Part shown: positions 25,498 to 34,680 of the stretch, in pieces
Layout of the letters: every line of letters begins with the position of its first letter
How positions within the stretch are numbered: position 1 is the first letter of the stretch
From: Thermoclostridium caenicola
GTDB taxonomy: Bacteria; Bacillota; Clostridia; DSM-8532
Assembly (NCBI RefSeq): GCF_900142095.1
Contig: NZ_FQZP01000011.1
Span: 1 to 57,793, forward strand
Direction: 5' to 3'
DNA: 57,793 nucleotides
The notes under the pieces: model-generated
What the model saw: the letters and a program-made list of their open reading frames with translations, nothing else
Database searches by the model: none
What the model was told of the DNA's origin: nothing
Made by a program: the position numbers and the translations under genes

Positions 25498-26553
25498 ATG
25501 CAGAAAATATCGATTTCTCGCTTAAAACCGGGGATGAAACTTGCCAAAGACGTGATCGCAAACGACGGCCGCATTCTGCTGCTTAAGGGGTTTATCATAA
25601 AGCCCCGTTACATCCAGCGGCTTAAGGCCTATAAGGTAAGTCATGTCTATGTGGAAGACGAACTGGTTCCTGTCAGGCAAATCGATGAGGAACTGATCTA
25701 TGAGGATGTTTTCTGCAATATCAAGTCGGTCATGGAGCATGCCCGGCTTGAAAAGCCTTTGGATCTCCAGGCGCTCAGGGAAACCGTTTACGAACTGGTG
25801 CGGCAGATTCTGAACGATGATACCGTTTTCATGGCCCTTACCGGCATCCGGGACATCGACAACTATACCTTCCTCCATTCGGTGGATGTCTGCATCTATT
25901 CGGTTATCACGGCAAAAGCACTGCATATGCCCCTCGATGAAATCAGGGAGCTGGCCTTTGCCGCCATTCTCCACGATATCGGAAAATGCAGGATACCCCT
26001 GGAGATACTGAACAAACCCGGAAAACTGACGGATGAAGAATACTTCATCATCAAGAACCACACCATCTACGGCATGGAGATCACCAAAAACACACCGAAT
26101 CTTTCGGCCAGGATACCCAAGGTGATCTGCCAGCACCATGAAAAGTGGGACGGCACAGGTTATCCCGTCGGCCTTAAGAGCTTTGACATCGATCGCATGG
26201 CGCGGATCATCAGCATCGCCGATGTTTACGATGCCCTCACGGCCAACCGGGTCTACCGCAAGCGGCGCATGCCCCACGAGGCTGCGGAGTACCTGATGGC
26301 CCAGACCGGGCAACACTTTGATCCCTACATCCTGCAAACCTTTATCAACAACATCGCCATTTATCCGGAGAACCTCATCGTGATGCTCAACACCGGCGAG
26401 ATTGCCCGGGTGCTTTCCTCAAGAAGGGGTCTATTGTCCATGCGGCCCGTTGTTTCGGTTATCACCAGGAAGGACGGACCACCCATCCTCAACCCCTATG
26501 TGCTGGATCTCCAGCAAAATCCCACGGTCTTCATCGTGGATATCATCAGCTGA
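25498..26553 (+). CDS. HD-GYP domain phosphodiesterase
   Basis: A 351-residue protein predicted to hydrolyse the second messenger c-di-GMP. An N-terminal DUF3391-like region (about 1-60, SISRLKPGMKLAKDV) precedes the HD-GYP domain: HSVDVCIYS, HDIGK (159-163), NHTIYGMEI, and HHEKWDGTGYP (213-223) holding the GYP signature, then ISIADVYDALTANRVYR. Metal ligands and the GYP motif are all intact, so it is probably active. Start at MQKISISRL after CGGAGGAGTTGT. It is next to the flagellar region, fitting a motility or surface lifestyle switch, though that link is inferred from position only. Confidence 0.93.
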   Translation: MQKISISRLKPGMKLAKDVIANDGRILLLKGFIIKPRYIQRLKAYKVSHVYVEDELVPVRQIDEELIYEDVFCNIKSVMEHARLEKPLDLQALRETVYELVRQILNDDTVFMALTGIRDIDNYTFLHSVDVCIYSVITAKALHMPLDEIRELAFAAILHDIGKCRIPLEILNKPGKLTDEEYFIIKNHTIYGMEITKNTPNLSARIPKVICQHHEKWDGTGYPVGLKSFDIDRMARIISIADVYDALTANRVYRKRRMPHEAAEYLMAQTGQHFDPYILQTFINNIAIYPENLIVMLNTGEIARVLSSRRGLLSMRPVVSVITRKDGPPILNPYVLDLQQNPTVFIVDIIS

Positions 26554-26613
26554 AATCCCGATGCTCTCCGGGACATTTAACCGCACGCTTTATTCCTCAG
26601 CCGAACAGGCTGA

Positions 26614-27285
26614 ATTTTCTATGTCTTTCGCCGGCGGAAAAGAGGTACCGCGGACTGTAATGATAAGGATTTCCCGGTGGCCTGCGAGGTGGACATCTAT
26701 GGCGCGCTCAGCGAATACATAGGCGCATGCGTGACAGGGGATGCGGTTACCCTGCTGGACATCAACAACACGGTGCCCGAGGACCTGTACAGGGAAAACA
26801 TTGCCGGCAAATACCCCTATAAGCTGTCCGACACCTTCATGGGCTTCCATTGCGGCAACACGCCGCTCTGCAAGCTGGGCAAGGGGTGCGCCATCAAGTA
26901 CCAGCTCATCCAGCACCGGCTGCTTGAAAAGGGTGAGCCCGATTTTACCAGGGGCACCCTGGAGGGTGACATTGCGCCCGGCAATATCACGTTCTTCAGG
27001 CTGCAGAGCGCGGCCGACACCAGCCTGCACGCCTATATCGCCCAGGGCGAGGTTCTGCCTGTGCCTACCAAATCCTTCGGCGGCATCGGTATCTTCGCCA
27101 TCCCGGAAATGGCCAGGTTCTACCGGCACGTCCTCATCGAAAAAAGATACCCCCATCATGGCGCCGTGGCCTTTGATCATTGCGGCAAGGCGCTCTTTGC
27201 CCTCTTCAGGTACCTGGGCGTGGAGGACATCTCCTTCAACCAGCCCAGTGGCATGCTCTACAAATCGGAAAACCCGTTTGCATAA
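26614..27285 (+). pseudogene. L-fucose isomerase-like C-terminal fragment
   Basis: An open frame of about 220 codons matching only the C-terminal part of the fucose/arabinose isomerase-like family (normally about 470-590 residues). Characteristic segments: PVACEVDIYGALSEY, FMGFHCGNTP, EGDIAPGNITFFRL, and the metal-site region YPHHGAVAFDHCGKALF. The frame opens after a TGA at 26611 and homology-like sequence begins only near codon 15, so the N-terminal catalytic half is absent. No ribosome binding site or convincing start is seen; GTG at 26677 lies inside the conserved core. Probably a decayed remnant, though codon usage remains normal. It starts 60 bases after the HD-GYP gene. Confidence 0.75.
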
Positions 27286-27302
27286 GCCTTTATGGAAACA
27301 GC

Positions 27303-27335
27303 AAGGGAGAAACCGGAACGGTCTCTCCCTTTTTT
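27303..27335 (+). terminator. terminator after isomerase fragment
   Basis: AAGGGAGA/TCTCCCTT stem with an 11-13 base loop, followed by TTTTT; also faces the end of metK from the other strand. Confidence 0.8.
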
Positions 27336-27367
27336 CATCCCGCTGTTCAGCCGGCAGCCGCACAGCC

Positions 27368-28561
27368 TTAAAGGCCTGCTTCCTGCCTCAGTATGCCTGC
27401 CTTGTCGGTCTTCTCCCAGGTGAAATCCTCGTCTTCCCTTCCGAAATGACCGTAGGCAGCCGTCTTTTTGAAGATGGGGCGCCTTAAGTCCAGCATCCTG
27501 ATGATGCCGGCAGGTGTCAGGTCGAAATGCTTCCTGATGAGTTCGACGATCCTTTCGTCGGGAATACGGCCTGTGCCAAAGGTATCCACATGGATGGAAA
27601 CCGGATGAGCCACGCCGATGGCATAGGCGAGCTGGACTTCACAGCGGTCTGCAATGCCGGCCGCAACAAGGTTTTTGGCCACATACCTGGCTGCATAGGT
27701 GGCCGAACGGTCCACCTTGGTGGGGTCCTTGCCGGAGAAGGCACCTCCCCCGTGCCGGCCCATGCCGCCGTAGGTATCCGCTATGATCTTCCTGCCCGTA
27801 AGACCGGAGTCACCCTGAGGGCCACCTACGACAAAGCGGCCGGTGGGATTGATGAAATACCGGGTCCTTTCGTCCAGCATGTGTGCAGGAATGACCGGGC
27901 GGATCACATGCTCGAGGATATCCCTTTCGATTTGATCGTGCTCAACTTCCGGCCCATGCTGGGCAGAAACGACAACCGCATCCACCCTGACCGGCTTGCC
28001 GTCCACGTATTCCACCGTCACCTGGCTTTTGCCGTCAGGCCGAAGGTACGGCAGCGTCCCGTTCCTGCGGACCAGAGCCAGTTGCTGCGTGAGCTTATGG
28101 GCAAGCAGGATGGGCATGGGCATGAGTTCAGGGGTTTCATTGCAGGCAAAGCCGAACATCATCCCCTGGTCACCCGCACCGATGGCCTCGCCGCTTTCGC
28201 CCTCATCGGCCTGGGTTCTCGCTTCAAGGGCTTTGTTGACACCCATGGCGATATCAGGCGACTGCTCGTCGATAGAGGTGATCACGGCACACGTATCACA
28301 GTCAAAACCATATTTAGCCCGATCATAACCGATCTCCCGGATGGTTTCCCGGACGATACGGGGAATATCCACATAACAGCTGGTGGTAATCTCACCCATG
28401 ACCAGCACCAAGCCTGTGGTAACTGCGGTTTCACAGGCCACGCGCGCATAGGGATCCTGAGCGATGATGGCATCCAGGACCGCATCGGAGATCTTGTCGC
28501 ATATCTTGTCGGGATGCCCCTCTGTCACCGACTCGGAGGTAAAAAGTGTTCTTATCGGCAT
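27368..28561 (-). CDS. metK: S-adenosylmethionine synthetase
   Basis: A 397-residue tetrameric enzyme making SAM from methionine and ATP. Motifs: [54 protein letters not shown] and [19 protein letters not shown]-like [19 protein letters not shown]. Length is typical. The start at 28561 (MPIRTLF) follows AAAGGAGGGCTTGAT. Expression is under a SAM-I riboswitch (28633-28774), a direct product-feedback switch. It reads toward the isomerase fragment. Confidence 0.98.
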   Translation of the reverse strand: MPIRTLFTSESVTEGHPDKICDKISDAVLDAIIAQDPYARVACETAVTTGLVLVMGEITTSCYVDIPRIVRETIREIGYDRAKYGFDCDTCAVITSIDEQSPDIAMGVNKALEARTQADEGESGEAIGAGDQGMMFGFACNETPELMPMPILLAHKLTQQLALVRRNGTLPYLRPDGKSQVTVEYVDGKPVRVDAVVVSAQHGPEVEHDQIERDILEHVIRPVIPAHMLDERTRYFINPTGRFVVGGPQGDSGLTGRKIIADTYGGMGRHGGGAFSGKDPTKVDRSATYAARYVAKNLVAAGIADRCEVQLAYAIGVAHPVSIHVDTFGTGRIPDERIVELIRKHFDLTPAGIIRMLDLRRPIFKKTAAYGHFGREDEDFTWEKTDKAGILRQEAGL

Positions 28562-28632
28562 ATCAAGCCCTCCTTTCAAGTTGCGGAGCCGGGGGAAAGT
28601 CTCACGGCGCCAGCGCGGTCATGGCTTACCAT

Positions 28633-28774
28633 AAAAAAATCTCTTCCAATGAAGAGACTTCCCAAAGCTCCTCATCTTCCAGAATGCTGCCATTCTGCGG
28701 GAATTAGCACCATTGCCGTTAAGGCCGGTTGCCGGGTTTCATTGGGCCCGATCCCTCCACCACTCTTGATAAGG
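28633..28774 (-). ncRNA. SAM-I (S-box) riboswitch with terminator
   Basis: Minus-strand leader of metK. It starts CTTATCAAGAG, then GGTGGAGGGA, GGGCCC, GATGAAACCCGGCAACC-type core (here AATGAAACCCGGCAACC), GGTGCTAATTCC and the closing GATGAG, the hallmarks of the S-box aptamer. The 3' part forms TCTCTTC-ATTG-GAAGAGA followed by seven T (28633-28657), the off-state terminator. SAM binding would stop metK transcription. The ATG is 70 bases further on. Confidence 0.95.
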
Positions 28775-28795
28775 CACAATATTGATTTTAGGTGA

Positions 28796-28824
28796 ATGAT
28801 ACCATATGAAAATTTCGACGTCAA
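28796..28824 (-). promoter_or_regulatory. metK promoter
   Basis: TTGACG (28819-28824), 17-base spacer, TATCAT (28796-28801): good sigma-A promoter reading into the riboswitch, which starts about 20 bases downstream. Confidence 0.75.
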
Positions 28825-28829
28825 GTGCG

Positions 28830-28859
28830 TTGACAAACACTTTTTGCAATAAATATAAT
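28830..28859 (+). promoter_or_regulatory. divergent sigma-A promoter for the 134-aa gene
   Basis: TTGACA (28830-28835), 18-base spacer, TATAAT (28854-28859): near-consensus, back to back with the metK promoter (5 bases between the two minus-35 boxes). The leader to the TTG start at 29005 is about 140 bases. Confidence 0.75.
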
Positions 28860-29004
28860 TGACTTGCATGGTATTAAATACAAAAAACGGGAGTGCCGCG
28901 CCGCCGGGCCCACATCCCGGAGGCAGGCAGAAAGCTCGGCCGATACTGAACCGTTTCTGTGCCGAGGCGCAGGGACCATTTCATGAAGCAGGAGGGATCA
29001 CGGA

Positions 29005-29409
29005 TTGAAAAACATAAAAGATACCGCATTGGACAGCTTCCAATACACCGTTTCGGAACTGTTGATCCGTAATAAAAGCATATTGGACGGCATGACAAAG
29101 CTTGAGGATTCCAATGCCAGGATCAACAGGACCATCTCCAAGGCCGTCACCCAGTGCGGGTGTATCAGGGTCAACGCCAAAAAACAGGAATATCCCGAGG
29201 ACATGGAATTCGAAAATATCAACGGGTTATTGGATTCCCATGTGGAAGGGCGCCTTTGCGAATCATGCCGCGACCTCCTCGAAAAGGATATCGGCAGGCA
29301 TCTTTTCTACCTGACTTCCATATGCAATACGCTGGATCTGAACCTTTACGATATCATCATCAAGGAGCTGGACAGACTTCAGCTTCTTGGCAAATACAGC
29401 CTGAGATAG
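29005..29409 (+). CDS. conserved helical protein with CxC...CxxC motif
   Basis: A 134-residue cytosolic protein, function unknown. The N-terminal half is helical (SVSELLIRNKSILDG-type sequence, about 12-45) and carries TQCGCIRVNAKKQ; the C-terminal half has LCESCRDLL. The four Cys (CxC and CxxC, about 30 residues apart) could bind zinc. The C-terminal stretch IGRHLFYLTSICNTLDL resembles the helical core of MazG-type pyrophosphohydrolases, but the acidic catalytic positions are not conserved, so activity is doubtful. TTG start with AGGAGGGATCA. It runs toward disA and away from metK. Confidence 0.75.
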   Translation: MKNIKDTALDSFQYTVSELLIRNKSILDGMTKLEDSNARINRTISKAVTQCGCIRVNAKKQEYPEDMEFENINGLLDSHVEGRLCESCRDLLEKDIGRHLFYLTSICNTLDLNLYDIIIKELDRLQLLGKYSLR

Positions 29410-29440
29410 CCCTTGCCCCCGAATACCTGGAAATCATCAC

Positions 29441-29471
29441 AAATGGGAGGACTTGCCATGTCCTCCCATTT
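29441..29471. terminator. bidirectional terminator between 134-aa gene and disA
   Basis: Perfect 12-bp stem AAATGGGAGGAC (29441-29452) with GTCCTCCCATTT (29460-29471), 7-base loop. It serves the plus-strand gene (ACTTT follows) and probably the converging disA. Confidence 0.75.
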
Positions 29472-29532
29472 ACTTTATGGCAACCGTATGATGCCTGTAA
29501 CCCTTCGGTCGTTCAGCCCGGCCCGGATGCAT

Positions 29533-30600
29533 TCATTCCGGATCCGGATCCAGGCACAGCCTTTCCTTGAACCGCTTAATTCCCTGGTTGATGCTGCGCG
29601 CCCTCTGACCCCCGATGCCGTCCACCAGGTCCAGCTGATCCACCGTGGCCGCAATGATGCCCTTCAGGTTGGAGAAGGCACAGATGATATTCCCCTGGAC
29701 ATTCTTGGGAAGGCGGGCGATCTTGCTCAGTGCCCTGAAGCCCCTCGGGGATACCAGGCTGTCCATGGGCACCTCGGCAGGATCATAGCCCAAAAGGCAA
29801 AAAATCACTTCATGCCTGGCCAGGTCATCCTCACTGAGCCGATGCAGCTTCTCAATCATCTCCACGGGCTGAAGGCCACAGCATTCCGCCATGTAGTCCT
29901 CCAGGATCAGAAGTTCTTCATCCTCGATATTGGTCAGCAGTTCCTCCAGCTGGATGCTGATCAGGCGGCCTTCCACCCCCAGCTCGCAGATGCAGGTCCT
30001 GATCTCATCGGCGATGCGCATGGCGATCTCGCAACAGATGATCACATTGATCACATCGGTATAGCGGCACATGTCGCTGAACTCCAGGTTGGTCAGCTTG
30101 TCCAGCTCCTGCATCAGGACCTTTCTGTTCTTGTCCAGGGTCTGGAGCGCGTTGCTGGCATAGGTCATGATCTCGGACGGGCTTCGCAACACCACTTTCA
30201 GTTCCCCCTTGTAGAGGGAGATGGTGCTCCGCCTTTCGGAGATGCAGATGACCAGTTCCCCGGTTTGCCTGGCCGTCCTTTCGGCAGCCCGGTGCCTTGT
30301 TCCCGTTTCAGAGGTCTGGATTAATGGATCCGGAATCAGCATGGTATTGGCCATCACAATCCTGCTGGCATCCTTGTTCAGCACGATGGCGCCGTCCATC
30401 TTCGAGAGTTCATAGAGATAGGCCGGCTTGAACTCACAGTCGATTCGGAATCCGCCGTCGATAAGGCAGGTGAGTTTTTCCGGATCGGTCACCACGATCA
30501 GGGCCCCGTTCCCTGCCCGGATGATGCTGTCCAATCCTTCCCGCAGCAGGGTGCCCGGTGCCGTCATCTTGATCATGGAGAGGGCTTCATGATCCAGCAT
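29533..30600 (-). CDS. disA: diadenylate cyclase DisA (DNA integrity scanning)
   Basis: A 355-residue octameric enzyme that makes c-di-AMP and senses branched DNA. The N-terminal DAC domain has the two catalytic motifs DGAIVLN and GTRHRAAERTA (RHR). A helical spine follows, and the C terminus carries the helix-hairpin-helix domain (LVDGIGGQRARSINQGIKR) for DNA binding. Length and order are standard. It lies 32 bases downstream of radA, the conserved radA-disA pairing linked to DNA damage checkpoint and sporulation control. Confidence 0.98.
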   Translation of the reverse strand: MLDHEALSMIKMTAPGTLLREGLDSIIRAGNGALIVVTDPEKLTCLIDGGFRIDCEFKPAYLYELSKMDGAIVLNKDASRIVMANTMLIPDPLIQTSETGTRHRAAERTARQTGELVICISERRSTISLYKGELKVVLRSPSEIMTYASNALQTLDKNRKVLMQELDKLTNLEFSDMCRYTDVINVIICCEIAMRIADEIRTCICELGVEGRLISIQLEELLTNIEDEELLILEDYMAECCGLQPVEMIEKLHRLSEDDLARHEVIFCLLGYDPAEVPMDSLVSPRGFRALSKIARLPKNVQGNIICAFSNLKGIIAATVDQLDLVDGIGGQRARSINQGIKRFKERLCLDPDPE

Positions 30601-30632
30601 ATGAACTCCTCCCGGCAGCGATATTCACCAGT

Positions 30633-31991
30633 TTAAAAGAGGATTTGCAGCAGTTCATCTATGGTGTTGACAGGTAGTATCTCCATGCCATGGCTGTCGC
30701 GAAGCGATTTGGCGCTCCCGGCAGGCATGACGCACCGCCTGAAGCCCAGACGGGCGCATTCCGACAGGCGCTTTTCACTGTGACCCACAGCCCGGACTTC
30801 CCCGGTCAGGCCCACTTCCCCGAACAAAACGGTGTCATGGCTCACAGGCTTACCCTTGAAGCTGGAGGCAATGGCCGCAACAACCCCCAGGTCGGCTGCC
30901 GGCTCTTCTATCTTGAGCCCGCCTGCCACGTTCATGTAGGCATCAAAGCTGTGCAGCTGCATGCCGGCCTTCTTCTCCAGGACCGCCATCAGCATGGCAA
31001 ACCTGTTGTAATCCATTCCGGTGGCCATTCGTCTCGGCATACCGAAGCTGGTAGGACAAACCAGCGCCTGCACTTCCACCAGCACAGACCGGGTCCCTTC
31101 CACAAGCCCGACCACCACGGATCCGGGCTGGTTTTCAGACCGTCCTTCCAGCATGATGGAGGACGGGTTCAAGACATCGGTCAGGCCTCTTTCTCCCATT
31201 TCAAACAGGCCGATCTCATTGGTGGACCCGAAACGGTTTTTCACAGCCCGCAGGATCCGATAATCCTGGTGGCGCTCCCCTTCAAAGTAGAGGACCGTGT
31301 CCACCATATGTTCCAGAACCCTGGGCCCTGCAATAGCCCCTTCCTTTGTGACATGGCCCACGATGAAAACCGTGATACCCAGTTTTTTGGCAACCCGCAG
31401 AAGGCCCCCGGTCACTTCCCGGACCTGGCTCACGCTGCCGGGGGCAGAGTTCAGCTTCTCGCTGTACATGGTCTGTATGGAGTCAATGACCGCAAGTTCG
31501 GGCTGATCCCGCTCCAATACGGCCTCGATTTTTTCAAAGGAGGTTTCGGAAAGCATGTAGAGGCTGCCGCCGGTCAGGCCGATGCGATCGGCCCGCAGCT
31601 TTATCTGTCTGACGGATTCTTCACCGGAAACGTAGAGAACCCGCTTCTCGGAGGCTATTCTTGAACACACCTGGAGGATCAGGGTGGACTTGCCGATCCC
31701 CGGATCCCCGCCCACCAGGATCAGGGACGCCGGGACAATTCCTCCGCCAAGGACCCGATCCAGTTCAGCGCTTCCGGTGCCAAGCCGCAACCCTTCGGCG
31801 GCATCCACATCGGACAGGGCCACTGCCGGGGGCAGATCCTTCCATGCGCGCTTGCTGCCCGAAGCCTGTTCCGGTTCGGCCGTTTCCTCCAGCAAGGTGT
31901 TCCATTTCAGGCAGGATGGGCATTTGCCCAGCCAGCCGCTGCTCTCATATCCGCATTCGCTGCATACATACTTTGTGCGTAGCTTTGACAT
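30633..31991 (-). CDS. radA: DNA repair protein RadA
   Basis: A 452-residue RecA-like helicase for branch migration in recombination. N-terminal zinc finger CSECGYESSGWLGKCPSC; Walker A GGDPGIGKSTL; the RadA-specific KNRFGSTNEIGLFEM motif; and a C-terminal Lon protease-like domain from about residue 300 (VVAAIASS, ending in VNTIDELL). The start at MSKLRTKY is chosen because TGGAGGCGGAA precedes it; an upstream ATG would lie inside that binding site. It probably forms an operon with disA. Confidence 0.97.
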   Translation of the reverse strand: MSKLRTKYVCSECGYESSGWLGKCPSCLKWNTLLEETAEPEQASGSKRAWKDLPPAVALSDVDAAEGLRLGTGSAELDRVLGGGIVPASLILVGGDPGIGKSTLILQVCSRIASEKRVLYVSGEESVRQIKLRADRIGLTGGSLYMLSETSFEKIEAVLERDQPELAVIDSIQTMYSEKLNSAPGSVSQVREVTGGLLRVAKKLGITVFIVGHVTKEGAIAGPRVLEHMVDTVLYFEGERHQDYRILRAVKNRFGSTNEIGLFEMGERGLTDVLNPSSIMLEGRSENQPGSVVVGLVEGTRSVLVEVQALVCPTSFGMPRRMATGMDYNRFAMLMAVLEKKAGMQLHSFDAYMNVAGGLKIEEPAADLGVVAAIASSFKGKPVSHDTVLFGEVGLTGEVRAVGHSEKRLSECARLGFRRCVMPAGSAKSLRDSHGMEILPVNTIDELLQILF

Positions 31992-32030
31992 TTCCGCCTC
32001 CATATGGTAGCACTAACTTTTATTTATCAC

Positions 32031-32057
32031 AAAAAGGGGAGTTTAAAACTCCCCTTT
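32031..32057 (-). terminator. terminator after cysE
   Basis: AAAGGGGAGTTT/AAACTCCCCTTT inverted repeat followed on the minus strand by TTTTG; it separates cysE from radA. Confidence 0.8.
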
Positions 32058-32109
32058 CATTCTCATATATCAGCGCCCTGTAGCGCATCCGGTCGCCCTA
32101 TGATGTGGG

Positions 32110-32811
32110 CTATGCATCGCTGTCGTTGTCGCAGTCGGAGTGTTTATCCGAATGTTTTCTGATTTCATTGAGCATATTCTCATATTCCCTGAGTTCTTTC
32201 TTCAAACGCTCGATTTCACTGCGGAGCCTGCAGAACTCCTGGGAAACGGGATCGGGCAGGTGGATCTGATCCAGCTCAAAGGACTGCCGGATTTTTTCTC
32301 CATCGCGCCTTACGGCACGTCCAGGTACGCCCACCACAGTGGTGTTGGGTTCCACCTCGCTGGTCACAACGGCGTTGGCGCCGATCTTGGCATTGTCGCC
32401 CACGGTGAAGGGCCCCAGGATCTTGGCCCCTGCGCCTATAAGCACATTATTCCCTATTGTGGGATGCCTCTTTCCCTTGTCTTTTCCTGTTCCGCCCAGG
32501 GTAACGCCGTGGTAAATGGTGCAGTAGTCCCCGATTTCGGCCGTTTCGCCGATTACGACGCCCATCCCGTGATCAATGAACAGGCACTTGCCGATCTTGG
32601 CCCCGGGATGGATTTCTATGCCCGTCTTGTGGCGGGCATGCTGAGATATGGCACGTGCAATGAAGTACATGCCCCTTTTATGAAACCAGTGGGCAATCCT
32701 GTACCATCTCACGGCCTTGTAGCCGGGATACTGGAAGATGACCTGCCACGGGCCCCGCGCGGCCGGATCACGTTCGGCTATCGATTTGGCTTCCTCAAAC
32801 CATCTGAACAT
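32110..32811 (-). CDS. cysE: serine O-acetyltransferase
   Basis: A 233-residue hexapeptide-repeat acetyltransferase that makes O-acetylserine for cysteine synthesis. The left-handed beta helix is seen in [40 protein letters not shown], and [16 protein letters not shown]; the catalytic His and Asp are in the IDHGMG and YHGVTLG segments. The start at MFRWFEEAK follows AAGGTGAAG. The C terminus (about 190-233) is a highly charged coiled coil with an unusual Asp/Ser/His tail. A promoter lies at 32889-32917. No partner cysK is in the window. Confidence 0.95.
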   Translation of the reverse strand: MFRWFEEAKSIAERDPAARGPWQVIFQYPGYKAVRWYRIAHWFHKRGMYFIARAISQHARHKTGIEIHPGAKIGKCLFIDHGMGVVIGETAEIGDYCTIYHGVTLGGTGKDKGKRHPTIGNNVLIGAGAKILGPFTVGDNAKIGANAVVTSEVEPNTTVVGVPGRAVRRDGEKIRQSFELDQIHLPDPVSQEFCRLRSEIERLKKELREYENMLNEIRKHSDKHSDCDNDSDA

Positions 32812-32888
32812 ATGCTTCACCTTATTCCCCAAAAGAGGATATCCTGCCTCCATGTGTCCATGTAACAGGTCTGACTTGATTAATACCC

Positions 32889-32917
32889 ATTATACTGGAT
32901 AACCGGGCGCAGAACAA
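32889..32917 (-). promoter_or_regulatory. cysE promoter
   Basis: TTGTTC (32912-32917), 17-base spacer, TATAAT (32889-32894) on the minus strand. The roughly 75-base leader is too short for a T-box. 32920-33103 shows no gene. Confidence 0.65.
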
Positions 32918-33103
32918 GCAAAACCTCTCCATCACTTGTTTTCCATCCGGATGCAGGAATGCCCGGAAATGACAGGACAACCCGGCCCCTGCTGAAACAT
33001 CCCTTACAATATGGTATGCTCGGGTGTGACAGTCAGAACCGGGTTGCCTTTACATGCAGGATCCGGAGCCTACCGGAGGATTGGGCATCAGCCCTGCCAA
33101 AGC

Positions 33104-33946
33104 CTAGCCGATCTCCTCGGCCTGGCCATTGTTGGCGCAGATGGCCGCTGCCCCTACAGCCGTGGCAAACTCCGCGTTCTCCGGGATGATAAAATTCACG
33201 TTGAACAGGTCCGAAAGCTTGTGGAATACGTCCTTTGCCTGGGGCACATTGGTCAGGTTTCCTGTCAGCACCACGTCCCTGACATGCTCCATCCTGGTGG
33301 CAAAAACCGCCAGCATACCGATGGCCTGGAACACCAGGTTGATGATCCCCAAGGCCACATCGGCCTTCGTTGCCAGATCGCTGATCTTCCCGAAATTGGA
33401 GGCTGTGGTATCGTGCGAAAGATTGGTCACGCCGTTCCTGGATATGTCGCCTATGGTCAGATCCACATGGTCCAGACTGCCGCCTTCCGCCATTCTGATG
33501 ATGTCAGCAAAATTACGGATATTCAGCATCCTGTTGGAAAGGCCCAGAAGCGTTCCTCCGCCAATGCCCGTGCCGCCCAGGTGGGTAGCCCGGTCATGCT
33601 CGGCCATAACAAAGGCCGTGCCGGTCCCCATGCTGACAACGATGGCTTTCTCCAGGCCGCTTAGGAAAAGCCCGCCCATGCCGATGGCCAGAAACTCGTC
33701 AACCTTTGCGGTGGGCACGCCCAAAAGACGTTCGTTGAGGAAGGTTGAGCCCACGCCTGTCACCATGATCTTGTCCACAGCAGCCAGATTCAGACCGTTA
33801 TCGTTCAGAAACCGTCCAAAAGCGCCGTAAACCGATGCAACGGGATCGGTGGCTTTGACCAGAATCGGACTTAATATCCTGCCATCGGAGTAACCCACGA
33901 TTTTGGTGGTGGTGCCACCAATGTCAATACCGATGATGATGCCCAT
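33104..33946 (-). CDS. coaW: type II pantothenate kinase
   Basis: A 280-residue ASKHA-fold kinase for the first step of coenzyme A synthesis. Nucleotide-binding motifs GIDIGGTTTKIVG and VVSMGTGTAFV, the family GGTGIGGGTLLGLS, and the C-terminal LTGNLTNVPQAKDVF match S. aureus CoaW-type (PanK-II) enzymes, which unlike type I are not strongly feedback-inhibited by CoA. Start supported by GAGGCCTTCG. It is 27 bases downstream of an ECF transporter substrate-binding component, so the two form a pantothenate uptake/activation unit by inference. Confidence 0.9.
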   Translation of the reverse strand: MGIIIGIDIGGTTTKIVGYSDGRILSPILVKATDPVASVYGAFGRFLNDNGLNLAAVDKIMVTGVGSTFLNERLLGVPTAKVDEFLAIGMGGLFLSGLEKAIVVSMGTGTAFVMAEHDRATHLGGTGIGGGTLLGLSNRMLNIRNFADIIRMAEGGSLDHVDLTIGDISRNGVTNLSHDTTASNFGKISDLATKADVALGIINLVFQAIGMLAVFATRMEHVRDVVLTGNLTNVPQAKDVFHKLSDLFNVNFIIPENAEFATAVGAAAICANNGQAEEIG

Positions 33947-33973
33947 TACGAAGGCCTCGCTTTCTTATCCGTT

Positions 33974-34579
33974 CTATTTTTTGAACCTTTGAAGCGCAAG
34001 AACCACAGGCACGCTGATAAGGGATGCCGCCGCTATCTCAACCAGCATATTCAAAAACGCACCACTGAAGATGATGGCAAGAGCGCTCTTTCCCGCTGTG
34101 GTCGCACCAACCGCCTCCACATACTGCTGGGCATACAAAACATAGATCATGCCCAATACGCCGACCGTGTTGGTGAGGGTACCTCCCAGCGCAGCCCCGA
34201 TGATGGATACGGTTTTGTTCTTCACCAGCTTATTTAGCCATGCAAAGACATAATAGGCCGCAAGACCGATAAGGATCCGGGGCACGACGGAAACCAGCGG
34301 ATTCAGGAAGAAAGGCGCTACCGGCATGCCCGAAAAGATGGTGGCTGCCGTATACAGGCTGGACAAACCGAACATGAGGCCCACAAAAGCGCCTGTCAGC
34401 GGCCCGTCAAGCACAGCTGCAATGATAACCGGTATATGCATGGTGGTAATAGAAAATGGCGGAATCGGGATATACCCCAGAGACGGTATGAGTGTCAGAA
34501 CGATGGTAAGAGCCGAGAAAATGCCGGCAACAGCGATACGCCTCACACTGATGCGAGGCCGGGATTGAATGTTTTCCAT
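33974..34579 (-). CDS. ECF transporter S component, probable pantothenate uptake (PanT-like)
   Basis: A 201-residue integral membrane protein with about six hydrophobic helices (AVAGIFSALTIVLTLIPSL, HIPVIIAAVLDGPLTGAFVG, IGLAAYYVFAWL and others), the pattern of ECF substrate-binding subunits. It needs the shared EcfAA'T energising module, which is not in this window. Substrate is inferred from the adjacent coaW: pantothenate is likely. Homologous S units for other vitamins cannot be told apart by eye. Start supported by ACGGAGGATGAAAA. Confidence 0.8.
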   Translation of the reverse strand: MENIQSRPRISVRRIAVAGIFSALTIVLTLIPSLGYIPIPPFSITTMHIPVIIAAVLDGPLTGAFVGLMFGLSSLYTAATIFSGMPVAPFFLNPLVSVVPRILIGLAAYYVFAWLNKLVKNKTVSIIGAALGGTLTNTVGVLGMIYVLYAQQYVEAVGATTAGKSALAIIFSGAFLNMLVEIAAASLISVPVVLALQRFKK

Positions 34580-34680
34580 TTTTCATCCTCCGTTCTCATT
34601 CCCTTGCGGGATATAAGTCGAAATATTTTTGGTTATTGGTTGTATTATGTTCGGTTTTCTGCAGAAATACCGACAGAGCC

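Noticed and set aside
27527-28795. 422-codon plus-strand frame across metK and its riboswitch
   Set aside because: Antisense to MetK, and runs through the structured riboswitch.
32812-32900. possible T-box before cysE
   Set aside because: The leader is too short and lacks the T-box core and specifier loop.
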